The notes below the pieces were generated by a model. It searched no databases, had not been told where the DNA came from, and saw only the letters and a program-made list of their open reading frames with translations. A program made the position numbers and the translations under genes. This document shows positions 41,362 through 50,639 of a stretch of 64,000 bases of DNA, piece by piece. Source of the stretch: Mycobacteriales bacterium (GTDB lineage: Bacteria > Actinomycetota > Actinomycetes > BP-191); assembly GCA_035714365.1 (NCBI GenBank), contig DASTMB010000040.1:1-64000 (forward strand), written 5' to 3'. The first letter of the stretch is position 1; each line of letters opens with the position of its first letter.

Positions 41362-42791
41362 CCGTCACCGCTGTTCCGGCCGCCAAGCGGCGACCCGTCT
41401 CGGCCCGCGCCCGGCTGGACGCGTTGCTGGACGAGGGGTCGTTCGTGGAGCGGGGGGCGTTGCGCACTGGTGTCGCGTCGCGGGTGCCGGGCGACGGCGT
41501 CGTCACCGGGCTCGGCACGATCGGCGGCGCTCCCGTCGCGGCGTTCTGCACCGACGCGGCGGTGATGGGCGGGGCGCTCGGCGCGCGCGGCTGCCTGCGC
41601 ATCGCCGAGGCGATCGACGCCGCCGTCGAGCGCGGCGTCCCCGTCGTCGGGCTCTGGCACAGCGGCGGCGCCCGGCTCCAGGAGGGCGTCGCGTCGCTGG
41701 ACGGCGTCGGGTACATCTTCGCGGCGACGACCCGCGCGTCCGGCAAGGTCCCTCAGGTGTCGGTGGTGCTCGGGCCGTGCGCGGGCGGCGCGGCGTACGG
41801 GCCGGCGCTGACCGACGTCGTCGTGATGGCGCCGGAGGGGCGGGTGTTCGTCACCGGCCCCGACGTCATCCGGCAGGTGACCGGCGAGAGCGTCGACATG
41901 GTGCGGCTCGGCGGGCCGGACCCGCACGGGCGGCGGTCCGGCGTCGTCGCCGTCGTCGCCGACTCGGAGGCGCACGCGCTGCAGACCGCGCGCGAGCTGG
42001 TGACGTTGCTCGGCTCGCCTGGCGTGCTCGACCTCGCCGCCGCGTCGGCGGACGTCGACCTGGACGACCTGCTGCCCGACTCACCACGGCGGGCATACGA
42101 CGTCCGCCCCGTCGTGTCCCGCCTGCTCGACCCGGGCACCGCGCTGGAGCTGCACGCCGGCTGGGCGCCGAACGTCACCACCACCCTCGGCCGCCTCGGC
42201 GGCCGCACGGTCGGCGTGCTGGCGAACAACCCGCTGCGCCTCGGCGGCTGCCTGGACACGGTGTCGGCGGAGAAGGCGGCGCGGTTCGTGCGGACGTGCG
42301 ACGCGTTCGGCGTGCCGCTGGCGGTGCTGGTCGACGTGCCCGGTTACCTGCCGGGCGTCGACCAGGAGTGGGACGGCGTCGTGCGCCGCGGCGCGAAGCT
42401 GCTCCACGCGTTCGCCGAGGCGGTGGTGCCGCGCGTGACGATCGTCACGCGGAAGGCGTACGGGGGCGCCTACATCGCGATGAACTCCCGCTCGCTCGGC
42501 GCCACCGCCTGCTACGCCTGGCCCGATGCCGAGCTCGCGGTGATGGGACCCGAGGCGGCCGTCGGCATCCTGCACAAGCGCGCGCTCGCCGCCGCGCCGG
42601 AGGGGCAGCGGGCGGTGCTGACCGCGCAGCTCGCGGCCGAGCACCGGTCCATCGCGGCCGGTGTCGGCAACGCCGGCGCCTACGGCGTCATCGACGCGGT
42701 GATCCCACGCGCCGCAACGCGGCGGGTCCTCGCGACCGAGATCGCCCGCGCCCCCCAGCGCCGCGGCGCCCACGGCAACATCCCGTTGTAG
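41358..42791 (+). CDS. Acyl-CoA carboxylase carboxyltransferase (beta) subunit
   Basis: 477 residues. Carboxyltransferase domains: SGGARLQEGVASLDGVGYIF, GPCAGGAAYGPALTD (first oxyanion hole), DVPGYLPGVDQE and RKAYGGAYIAMNSRSLGA (second oxyanion hole), and MGPEAAVGILHKR. This is the acyl-CoA carboxylase type (AccD/PccB), making malonyl-CoA or methylmalonyl-CoA. Its biotin-carboxylase alpha partner is not in the window. As the last gene of the fab operon (ATGA overlap) it likely supplies malonyl-CoA to FabD. It is somewhat shorter than most PccB (about 520). Confidence 0.9.
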   Translation: MTVTAVPAAKRRPVSARARLDALLDEGSFVERGALRTGVASRVPGDGVVTGLGTIGGAPVAAFCTDAAVMGGALGARGCLRIAEAIDAAVERGVPVVGLWHSGGARLQEGVASLDGVGYIFAATTRASGKVPQVSVVLGPCAGGAAYGPALTDVVVMAPEGRVFVTGPDVIRQVTGESVDMVRLGGPDPHGRRSGVVAVVADSEAHALQTARELVTLLGSPGVLDLAAASADVDLDDLLPDSPRRAYDVRPVVSRLLDPGTALELHAGWAPNVTTTLGRLGGRTVGVLANNPLRLGGCLDTVSAEKAARFVRTCDAFGVPLAVLVDVPGYLPGVDQEWDGVVRRGAKLLHAFAEAVVPRVTIVTRKAYGGAYIAMNSRSLGATACYAWPDAELAVMGPEAAVGILHKRALAAAPEGQRAVLTAQLAAEHRSIAAGVGNAGAYGVIDAVIPRAATRRVLATEIARAPQRRGAHGNIPL

Positions 42792-42827
42792 CGCCTCCTA
42801 CCCCTGCTCGTCGGTCACACTGGATCG

Positions 42828-44537
42828 ATGGGGACGCGCACGCTGATCGACGGGTTCGGACTCGCCGGGTACCGAGGGTTCTTCCATGACCTCTCGTTCT
42901 TCCACCCGATGACGCCGGTCACATTCGTCGCGGGCGCGAACAACGCAGGAAAGTCCAACGTCCTTCGCTTTCTCGGTGAGGTGTGGCCCCGGATTGGAGC
43001 AGGGCAGCGAGCAGGGCCGAGGCATCCCGCTCTCACGCAGCATGACGTTCCGGTCACCGAGGAGCCAACAGCATTCAAGATCGCACTCCCACTCCGCGCT
43101 GACTGGCTTGAAACGGCACCGACCGGAACGGATGTCGAGTTCAGTCGAGCCGTCTACCGTTTCATCCTCAAACTGGCGGCGCTACGCATTGGGCCCGACT
43201 TAGACGTCCCGTGGGTGCTATTTGAGAAGTCGGCCGCCGGGGATGCTCTGGAAATAAGTCCCGATCTGGTGCACCTCTGCGTCCTCGAAGGTGGTCCAGT
43301 CTGGGAACAGCGGTGGCGTAGAGTGCTCACCGAAGTCCTGGGCGGAGGAACAGTCGATCCGCGCGACGTCATGGCTCGTTGCCTCACAAGGATGATCCCG
43401 GTAGGTCCCGAATACAGCGTCACGACAATCGGCAATGCGCCAACCGTGCAACCCGAGACGATCCTGGACCTGAACAAGTTGTTGAACCCCGAGGCTGCCG
43501 ACGCCGTGCACGCGCGGCACGCAGTGAACGCGGTCACCCGCTTCATCCGCACCGTCATGGATGACGACACGGTGGATCTTCAGATCCCGCATAGCCTGGC
43601 GACGATCAATGTGACGACTCCGCACCGGACGTTGTCCCTGGATAACCTGGGCGCCGGTATTCAGCGCGTCATTCAGTTGGCAGTTGAAGCAACGGCTACC
43701 GAACACACTGTGGTGTGCATCGAGGAACCCGAGACGAACTTGCACCCCGTTTTGCAGCGACGCCTCGCGCAGTACCTGCTGATGGAGACCAGCAACCAGT
43801 ACGTCATAGCCACCCACTCCGCCCACATGCTCAACTACGAGCAGGCATCGGTCATACACCTTTCCTTTGCCGACACCACGGGCACGACGGCCAGATTGGT
43901 GAGTCGCCCCAGGGAACACTCTGCGCTCTGCGCTGATCTTGGATACCGGCCCGCGGACCTTCTGCAAAGCAACAGCATCGTGTGGGTGGAAGGGCCGTCG
44001 GACCGCTTGTACGTACGTCGCTGGATCGATCTGCTCGATGTCACGCTCCGCGAAGGAATCGAGTACAGCGTCATGTTCTACGGCGGCGCGCTGCTCAGCC
44101 ATCTGTCAGCCGACGATGAAGCCGTCAACGACTTCATCCACCTGCGACGGCTCAATCGGCACATGTCGATCCTGATCGATTCCGACCGTCACGACCCAGC
44201 GAGCGGGTTGAACGCGACAAAGCAGCGGATCGTTGCGGAGTACACCGAAGGAGACGATGGGTTCGCCTGGGTCACCGGCTGCAGGACGATCGAGAACTAT
44301 GTCGACCCTGAGGTCCTCGCCATGGCCGTGGCAGCCGTTCACCCGGATCGCGAACCGCGCAGCGGCCAGTGGGAGGCCCCGCTAGCGCCGACGGAGGACG
44401 GGAAGCGGTTCGACAAGGTCGCCGTGGCGCACGCGGTCGTGCCGTTGCTGACGGCGGCACACCTCGACCGCTTCGACCTCCGGGGCCGGGTCGAGGAACT
44501 CGTCGCGTTCATCCGCCGCGCCAACGGCAGGACGTAA
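42828..44537 (+). CDS. OLD-family ATPase/TOPRIM nuclease, probable defence gene
   Basis: 569 residues. ABC/AAA-type ATPase with Walker A FVAGANNAGKSNVLRF at about 33, signature-like LDNLGAGIQRVIQL, Walker B VVCIEEPETNLHP and His switch ATHSAHM, all in the first 350. The C-terminal TOPRIM part has IVWVEGPSDRLYVRRW (Glu) and ILIDSDRHD (Asp-x-Asp). OLD nucleases act in phage defence; class 2 members pair with a UvrD-like helicase, but none is adjacent. Base composition is lower in GC than the fab operon just upstream, so it was probably acquired. Alone on its strand, ending 13 bp before a convergent gene. Confidence 0.85.
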   Translation: MGTRTLIDGFGLAGYRGFFHDLSFFHPMTPVTFVAGANNAGKSNVLRFLGEVWPRIGAGQRAGPRHPALTQHDVPVTEEPTAFKIALPLRADWLETAPTGTDVEFSRAVYRFILKLAALRIGPDLDVPWVLFEKSAAGDALEISPDLVHLCVLEGGPVWEQRWRRVLTEVLGGGTVDPRDVMARCLTRMIPVGPEYSVTTIGNAPTVQPETILDLNKLLNPEAADAVHARHAVNAVTRFIRTVMDDDTVDLQIPHSLATINVTTPHRTLSLDNLGAGIQRVIQLAVEATATEHTVVCIEEPETNLHPVLQRRLAQYLLMETSNQYVIATHSAHMLNYEQASVIHLSFADTTGTTARLVSRPREHSALCADLGYRPADLLQSNSIVWVEGPSDRLYVRRWIDLLDVTLREGIEYSVMFYGGALLSHLSADDEAVNDFIHLRRLNRHMSILIDSDRHDPASGLNATKQRIVAEYTEGDDGFAWVTGCRTIENYVDPEVLAMAVAAVHPDREPRSGQWEAPLAPTEDGKRFDKVAVAHAVVPLLTAAHLDRFDLRGRVEELVAFIRRANGRT

Positions 44538-44550
44538 GCGACCTCGCCCG

Positions 44551-45474
44551 CTATGCCGCGGCGGTCTCCGCGCCGGACAGGGAGCGCCAGACCTCGGTGA
44601 AGAACGCCGCGTTCACGCGCGAACGCCAGAGCGCGCCGCGGAGGATGCGGGACACCCACTCGGGGCGTTCGGCGGCGACCGGGATCAGCGCGTTGTCGAC
44701 CCAGTCCTTGCCGTGCCGGGGGTCGACCTCGGCGTGCTCGGCGTAGAACGGGTACGCGTCCGCGGGCGCGCCGAGCCGGTCGAACGCGCGCAGCACGAGG
44801 CGGCAGCGCGGCCCGGCCTGGAGCTCGATGAGGCCGAGCGCGCCGAGCATCTCCGGCTGGAGCCAGTGGTTGGTGGACAGCAGCCCGCCCAACGCCGCCC
44901 GCTCCAGCGCGGCGACCGGCTGGTCGGCGAGCGGGACGCGCGGCATGCCGATGGCGGCGACGAGCCGGTCGTGCAGGACGGTGTGCACGGCGGGGAGGGC
45001 GCCGTTGCCGAGCTCGTCCCAGTAGTTGCGGGCGAGCTCGACCTTGGGCTCGCCGGTGAGGCCGACCTGGCAGAGCGCGACGAGGTCGTCGAAGCCGCCG
45101 TCGGGGCCGCCTTCCAGCGCGAGGAAGCGGACGACCTCGTCCCAGGTGGCGGTCTTGGCGACCCACTCGTACGCCTCGGGCAGCCGGTCGCGGGCGGCGA
45201 GCGCGCGCAGGCCGGCGACGAGGTCGCCGTCGAGCAGCGGGTCCGATAGCGCGGAGAGCTCGTCCAGCCACTCGGACTCGAGGCGCCACTTCAACGCCGC
45301 GAGCGCGGGGTGGCCGTCCCAGCGCGAGTCGTCGCCGACGCGACCGAGGCGCAGGTCGTAGAGGCGCAGCAGGGTGAGGAACCGGTCGCGGCGGTCCAGC
45401 GGGACGGCGTCGGCGAGGCCACCGGGACGGCCGGCGGAGAGCGCGCGGTCAAGGCGCTCCACGAGCGGAGTCAT
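44551..45474 (-). CDS. Heme-oxygenase-like iron redox enzyme (HDO family)
   Basis: 307 residues from ATG 45474, all helical. Metal-ligand pattern in the middle-to-end: ARNYWDELGNGA (Glu), then AYPFYAEHAEVDPRHGKDWVDNAL (His, Asp and His), as in the HDO iron-dependent oxidases. These carry out unusual oxidations such as N-oxygenation or carbon-carbon cleavage of fatty acids or amino acids. The substrate is unknown. Divergent from an SDR gene with a 55-bp shared gap. Confidence 0.7.
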   Translation of the reverse strand: MTPLVERLDRALSAGRPGGLADAVPLDRRDRFLTLLRLYDLRLGRVGDDSRWDGHPALAALKWRLESEWLDELSALSDPLLDGDLVAGLRALAARDRLPEAYEWVAKTATWDEVVRFLALEGGPDGGFDDLVALCQVGLTGEPKVELARNYWDELGNGALPAVHTVLHDRLVAAIGMPRVPLADQPVAALERAALGGLLSTNHWLQPEMLGALGLIELQAGPRCRLVLRAFDRLGAPADAYPFYAEHAEVDPRHGKDWVDNALIPVAAERPEWVSRILRGALWRSRVNAAFFTEVWRSLSGAETAAA

Positions 45475-45529
45475 GGGAGGACCCTGCCCGAGGAAGCGAT
45501 CAAGGAAACGCCCGTTAGGGTGGCGCGCC

Positions 45530-46423
45530 ATGGGACTCATGGACGGCAAGGTCGCGATCGTCACGGGCGCCGGGCGCGGCATCGGCCGCGGCGAGGCGCT
45601 GCTGCTGGCCCGCGAGGGCGCCCGCGTCGTGGTCAACGAGCTGGACGCGGACGCCGGGCAGGCCGTGGTGGACGAGATCGCCGCCGCCGGAGGCGAGGCG
45701 GTGCTGCACACCCAGGACTGCTCGGAGATGGACGGCGCGGAGTCGCTGGTCGCGACGGCGGTGGAGACGTTCGGCGGGCTGGACGCGCTGGTCAACAACG
45801 CCGGCATCCTGCGCGACCGCACGCTGGTGAAGATGTCGCCGGAGGAGTGGGACGCGGTCATCAAGGTGCACCTGCGCGGGCACTACGCGCCGACGCACGT
45901 GACGTTCGGCTGGTGGAAGGACAACGGGCGGCCCGGCCACGTGGTCTGCACGGCCAGCACGAGCGGGCTGCTCGGCAACTTCGGGCAGGCCAACTACGGC
46001 GCGGCGAAGGCCGGCATCGCGGCGTTCGCGACGATCGCGGCGATGGAGATGTGGCGGTACAACGTCACGGTCAACGCGATCGCGCCCGCGGCGCGGACGC
46101 GGATGACGGAGGGCGCGTACGGGCAGATCGAGACGGGCGGCGAGTTCGACTTCTGGCACCCGGACAACGTCGCGCCGATGGTCGTCTACCTGTGCAGCGA
46201 CGCGAGCAGCCACATCAGCGGGAAGACGTTCGGCGTGCAGGGCAACGTCGTCGAGCTGTACCAGCCGTGGACGTCGTTCTCGGAGGTCGTCAACGAGGGC
46301 GGCCGCTGGGAGCCGGCGGAGCTGGCGGAGCGGGTCGACTCGCTGTTCGAGGGGTTCCCGATCGCCAAGGAGGCGACGAACGGCATGGCCCGCCTGCGCT
46401 ACACGATGACGCAGCGCCAGTAA
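45530..46423 (+). CDS. SDR family dehydrogenase (3-hydroxyacyl-CoA/steroid type)
   Basis: 297 residues from ATG 45530. GAGRGIGRGEALLLA cofactor site, NNAGILRDRTLVKM, Ser in TASTSGLLG, YGAAKAGI (Tyr-x3-Lys), then an unusually long C-terminus (FEGFPIAKEATNGMARLRYTM) typical of actinobacterial 17-beta-HSD4-like and 3-hydroxyacyl-CoA dehydrogenases. Probably oxidises hydroxyl groups on acyl-CoA or steroid substrates. Shares its promoter region with the HDO gene. Confidence 0.82.
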   Translation: MGLMDGKVAIVTGAGRGIGRGEALLLAREGARVVVNELDADAGQAVVDEIAAAGGEAVLHTQDCSEMDGAESLVATAVETFGGLDALVNNAGILRDRTLVKMSPEEWDAVIKVHLRGHYAPTHVTFGWWKDNGRPGHVVCTASTSGLLGNFGQANYGAAKAGIAAFATIAAMEMWRYNVTVNAIAPAARTRMTEGAYGQIETGGEFDFWHPDNVAPMVVYLCSDASSHISGKTFGVQGNVVELYQPWTSFSEVVNEGGRWEPAELAERVDSLFEGFPIAKEATNGMARLRYTMTQRQ

Positions 46424-46527
46424 GCAACGGGGCCTCCCCGCGTGGACAACAGTGGCGGCCGTCACCCCTACGACGGCCGCCGGCGGCGTGCGCCCACGCC
46501 GCCTCCCTACGCGTCTGGACGGTCCGT

Positions 46528-48927
46528 ATGACCACTGCCCGGAGACCACGCGGCCGCGCGCTGCTCGCCAGCGTCGCGCTCGCGGTCCCGCTCCTCACCC
46601 TGCTGCCGGCGACGGCCGCGCACGCCGCGCCGCGCGGCCAGACCCGCGACTCGGGTCCCGCCGTCGCCCACGACACGTCGCCGCCGCTGCGCGACATCGA
46701 GCCGTCGACCGAGGAGGGCGACGAGCCGAAGAAGGAGCACTTCGACAAGCGCGAGGACGGCATGCCGCAGCAGCCCGCGGGCGGGCTCCCGGCCGACCTC
46801 ACGCCGAACGCGAGCGCCGCCGCCGCGCCGGCGACGAGCACGAACTTCGACGGCATCGGCAACGGCGTCGCCGGCTACGTCGTGGACGTCGCGCCGCCGG
46901 ACACCAGCTCGGCGGTCGGGCTGGCGCACGTCGTGGAGGTCGTCAACAGCGCGTTCGCCGTCTACTCGAAGACCGGCACGCTGGTCTACGGCCCGGCGAA
47001 CACCAACACGCTGTGGAGCGGCTTCGGCGGCTCCTGCCAGTCCACCAACGACGGCGACGGCATCGTCCGCTACGACCGGCTCGCCGACCGCTGGGTCATC
47101 ACGCAGTTCGCGAACGCCGCGTCGCTGTCCGGCCCGTACTTCGAGTGCGTCGCGGTGTCGCAGACGTCGGACCCGACCGGCGCGTACTACCGGTACTCGT
47201 TCCAGTACGCCGACTTCCCGGACTACCCGAAGCTCGGCATCTGGCCGGACGCGTACTACGTGACCTATAACATGTTCACCGGCAACACGTTCAAGGGCGC
47301 GCAGTCCTGCGCGATGAACCGCGCGCGGATGCTCCAGGGCCTCTCGGCGACGCAGCAGTGCTTCTCGACCGGCACGTCGTACGGCGGCGTGCTCCCGGCC
47401 GACCTGGACGGCGCGACGGCGCCGCCGGCGGGCGCGACCAACCTGCACGTCGCGATCGGCACGACGTCGACGACGCTCGCGACGTGGAAGTTCCACGTCG
47501 ACTGGACCACGCCGGCCAGCTCGACGTTCAGCGGCCCGACGGCGCTCACGGTGGCGTCGTACTCCCGCGCCTGCGGCGGCGGCACCTGCATCCCCCAGTC
47601 CGGCACCACGACGCAGCTCGACTCGCTCGCCGACCGGCTGATGTACCGGCTGGCGTACCGCAACCTCGGCGACCGCGAGTCGCTCGTCGTCACCCACGCG
47701 GTCACCGCGAGCACCTCGACCGGCATCCGCTGGTACGAGCTGCGGCTCGCGTCCGGCAGCCCGAGCGTCTACCAGCAGGGCACGTACGCGCCGGACACGG
47801 CGTACCGCTGGATGGGCAGCGCCGCGATGGACAAGAGCGGCGACATCGGCCTCGGCTACTCGGTGTCCAGCTCGACGCTGCACCCGGCGATCCGCTACAC
47901 CGGCCGGCTCGTCACCGACGCGCTCGGCACCATGCCGCAGGGCGAGGGCTCGATCATCGAGGGCGCCGGCTCGCAGAACGGCGGCCTCACCCGCTGGGGC
48001 GACTACGCGTCGATGAGCGTCGACCCCAGCGACGACTGCACGTTCTGGTTCTCGACCGAGTACATCCCCGCCAACGGCTCGTACAACTGGCGGACCCGGA
48101 TCGGCTCGTTCAAGTTCCCGTCCTGCGGCGGCACCGCGACGAACGACTTCTCCATGTCCGCGTCGCCCGCGTCGGCGACCGTCACCGCCGGGTCGTCGGC
48201 CACGTCGACGATCTCCACGGCGGTCACCTCCGGCTCCGCGCAGACGGTGTCGCTGTCGGCGAGCGGGCTGCCCACCGGGGCGACGGCGTCGTTCAGCCCG
48301 ACGTCGGTGACGGCGGGCGGCTCCTCGACCCTGACGGTCGCCACGTCGAGCAGCACGCCGGCCGGCACGTACGGCATCACGGTCACCGGCACGGGCACGT
48401 CGGCCACGCACACGATGACGTTCACGCTGACGGTGAACGCGCCGACGTCCTGCACGGCGCGCCAGCTCCTCGGCAACCCCGGGTTCGAGACCGGCACGGC
48501 GGCGCCGTGGACGGCGACGACCGGCGTGGTCGACAGCTCGACCAGCGAGCCGGCGCACAGCGGCTCGTGGAAGGCGTGGCTGAACGGCTACGGCTCCACG
48601 CACACGGACACGCTCGCGCAGGGCGTGGCGGTGCCGAGCGGCTGCACGACGTACGCGTTCACGTTCTGGCTGCACATCGACACGGCCGAGACGACGACCA
48701 CGTCCGCGTTCGACACGCTCAAGGTGCAGGTGCTCAACAGCGCCGGGACGGTGCTCTCGACGCTGGCGACGTACTCGAACCTGAACAAGAACACCGGCTA
48801 CACGCAGCGGTCGTTCAACCTCGCGGCCTACGCGGGGCAGACGGTGACGCTGAGGTTCACGGGCGCGGAGGACGGGTCGTTGCAGACGTCGTTCGTCGTG
48901 GACGACACGGCGGTGAACGTCAGCTAG
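46528..48927 (+). CDS. Large secreted beta-rich protein
   Basis: 799 residues. Signal peptide 1-33 (LLASVALAVPLLTLLPATAAHA). A propeptide-like charged stretch follows, then a beta-propeller-like domain of about 440 residues with repeated WVITQF, YPKLGIWPDAYYVT and RWGDYASMSVDP motifs. The C-terminal half has an Ig-like or cadherin-like domain (DFSMSASPASATVTAG to TFTLTVN) and a jelly-roll carbohydrate-binding-like domain starting NPGFETG. No catalytic residues were identified. A role in binding extracellular polymer is possible. It converges on the transglycosylase gene with an 8-bp overlap. Confidence 0.8.
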   Translation: MTTARRPRGRALLASVALAVPLLTLLPATAAHAAPRGQTRDSGPAVAHDTSPPLRDIEPSTEEGDEPKKEHFDKREDGMPQQPAGGLPADLTPNASAAAAPATSTNFDGIGNGVAGYVVDVAPPDTSSAVGLAHVVEVVNSAFAVYSKTGTLVYGPANTNTLWSGFGGSCQSTNDGDGIVRYDRLADRWVITQFANAASLSGPYFECVAVSQTSDPTGAYYRYSFQYADFPDYPKLGIWPDAYYVTYNMFTGNTFKGAQSCAMNRARMLQGLSATQQCFSTGTSYGGVLPADLDGATAPPAGATNLHVAIGTTSTTLATWKFHVDWTTPASSTFSGPTALTVASYSRACGGGTCIPQSGTTTQLDSLADRLMYRLAYRNLGDRESLVVTHAVTASTSTGIRWYELRLASGSPSVYQQGTYAPDTAYRWMGSAAMDKSGDIGLGYSVSSSTLHPAIRYTGRLVTDALGTMPQGEGSIIEGAGSQNGGLTRWGDYASMSVDPSDDCTFWFSTEYIPANGSYNWRTRIGSFKFPSCGGTATNDFSMSASPASATVTAGSSATSTISTAVTSGSAQTVSLSASGLPTGATASFSPTSVTAGGSSTLTVATSSSTPAGTYGITVTGTGTSATHTMTFTLTVNAPTSCTARQLLGNPGFETGTAAPWTATTGVVDSSTSEPAHSGSWKAWLNGYGSTHTDTLAQGVAVPSGCTTYAFTFWLHIDTAETTTTSAFDTLKVQVLNSAGTVLSTLATYSNLNKNTGYTQRSFNLAAYAGQTVTLRFTGAEDGSLQTSFVVDDTAVNVS

Positions 48928-50629
48928 TACCGACGGCTACCGCATCGAGGTAGGCGACCGGCGGCGCCGCCCGCGCATCATCGGCGGGCGGCGCCGTCGC
49001 GTCCCCGACCACCACGCGCAGCGCGTGGTCGCCGGGCGCGAGCGCGGCCCGCCAGAGCACCTGCCGCTGCGCGGTCGCCTCGGCGTCCGTCGTCACGACG
49101 GTGACGAGGACGCCGTCGAGGTAGACGGTCAACCGCGCGAGGCCGGGGCCGCGGGTGCCGATCAGCGCGTACGACGTGCCGTTGACGGTGGTCTCGACGC
49201 TCGCGCCGGCGGGCGCGGTGGCGAGCGAGCCGAGCCACGAGCCGGACACGGACGGCCGGGTCCAGTCGCCGGCGAACGTCAGCGTCGCGTCGGCGTCGTC
49301 GCGCGGCACGACGACCGGCGTGGGGTCGGTCCACGCGGAGACGTGCCCGGCCCGGTCGACGGCGCGGACGCGGAACGCGTGCGTCCCCGCGCCGGAGAGC
49401 GCGACCCGGATCGCGGTGGTGGTGACCCGCGACGGCGTGGACCAGGCGGTCGCGCCGGGGGCGCGGCGGGACACCTCGACGTAGGCGACGCCGGAGCCCG
49501 GCGACGGGTCGGCGAACGACAGCCCGATCCGCGCGGTCGAGTCGGTGGCGGCGTCGGAGACGTACTCCGGGGCGCTGGTGACGGCGGCGGTCGGGGTGCG
49601 CGCCGGGTTGAGGGTCCAGGTGGACGCGCCGCGCGCGCCGAGCACGACACTGCCGTCGAGCACCGGCACGAACGCCTCGGACACGGTGACGGCGGAGGCG
49701 ACGCGGGCCGCCTGGACGGAGAAGCCGAACCGCGCGTCGCCGCCGGTGGGCGTGGCGACGGCGAGGGCGACCGGGCGGGTGGCGGCGACCCAGCGCGGGT
49801 GCCGCAGCCGCGACGCGCGGCCGACCGGGTATGTCGACAGCGAGACGTGCGAGCCGGTCCAGGTGGCCCAGCCGATGTTGCGGGCGACGAACATCGACCC
49901 CGCGGTCTGGTCGCCTTCGAGGGTGCGGCCCGCGGTGGTGCGCGGCAGCGCGGCGAGGTAGTCGGCGCGGACGACCGCGTGCCGGTAGGAGCCGAGCGTG
50001 GAGGCCCAGGTGCCGTCGAGGTGCGCGACGTAGCCGTGGCCGCTCTGCGGCGTGTAGCCGGGGATGACGTCGCGCGGGTTGACGACGTTGACCGGCACCA
50101 CCCACGAACGCAGGTCGCTCGCGGGCGTGCGGACCGACGCGAAGACGGCGTCGGCGTAGCGCATCGCGGCGTAGCCGGAGCCGTTGTAGCGGTACGTCGC
50201 GCGGTACCAGTTCTCGGCGACGCGCTGGTCGTCGGCGCCGAGGGCGGGCGGGACGTTGGCGCTGGAGGCGTTCATCTTCGCGGCGAGCACCTGCGCGCCG
50301 GCGTCGACGTTGTACCGGTAGTCGGTCGCGAGCCGCTGCGCGTCGAAGCCGCGCGGCAGCACCTGCATGACGCCGATCGCGCAGGCGCCGGAGACGACGG
50401 CGCGGCCGTCGGAGTAGAACTGCCGCCACCGCGACTCCTGCCAGGCGATCGCCTTGAGCACGTAGGGCGGGACGTGCCGCCGCGAGGCGGCCTGGTCGAT
50501 GGCGGCGTTGATCGCCGCCTTGCCGGGGTCGGTGCCGCGCACGCCGCTCGCGGAGCAGCCCGCGTGGGCGGGCAGCGCGAGGACACCGGTGAGCAGCAGG
50601 GGCACGGGGAGCAGCCGTCGCATACGCAC
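48920..50629 (-). CDS. Secreted lytic transglycosylase (SLT domain) with FN3/Ig-like regions
   Basis: 569 residues (GTG 50629; ATG 50623 possible). Signal peptide 1-23. The SLT domain runs from about 40 to 150: YVLKAIAWQESRWRQ (catalytic Glu in ES), GAIGVMQVLP-like, YNVDAGAQVLAAKM and AENWYRATYRYNGSGY. The remaining 400 residues are beta-rich with at least one FN3-like repeat (YVEVSRRAPGATAW) and a final binding-like domain. It cleaves glycan strands of peptidoglycan. Its leader is long and GC-rich with a GAAA-capped hairpin. Ends in the 8-bp convergent overlap with the secreted propeller-like protein. Confidence 0.85.
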   Translation of the reverse strand: MRMRRLLPVPLLLTGVLALPAHAGCSASGVRGTDPGKAAINAAIDQAASRRHVPPYVLKAIAWQESRWRQFYSDGRAVVSGACAIGVMQVLPRGFDAQRLATDYRYNVDAGAQVLAAKMNASSANVPPALGADDQRVAENWYRATYRYNGSGYAAMRYADAVFASVRTPASDLRSWVVPVNVVNPRDVIPGYTPQSGHGYVAHLDGTWASTLGSYRHAVVRADYLAALPRTTAGRTLEGDQTAGSMFVARNIGWATWTGSHVSLSTYPVGRASRLRHPRWVAATRPVALAVATPTGGDARFGFSVQAARVASAVTVSEAFVPVLDGSVVLGARGASTWTLNPARTPTAAVTSAPEYVSDAATDSTARIGLSFADPSPGSGVAYVEVSRRAPGATAWSTPSRVTTTAIRVALSGAGTHAFRVRAVDRAGHVSAWTDPTPVVVPRDDADATLTFAGDWTRPSVSGSWLGSLATAPAGASVETTVNGTSYALIGTRGPGLARLTVYLDGVLVTVVTTDAEATAQRQVLWRAALAPGDHALRVVVGDATAPPADDARAAPPVAYLDAVAVGTS

Positions 50630-50639
50630 GGACCGGAGC

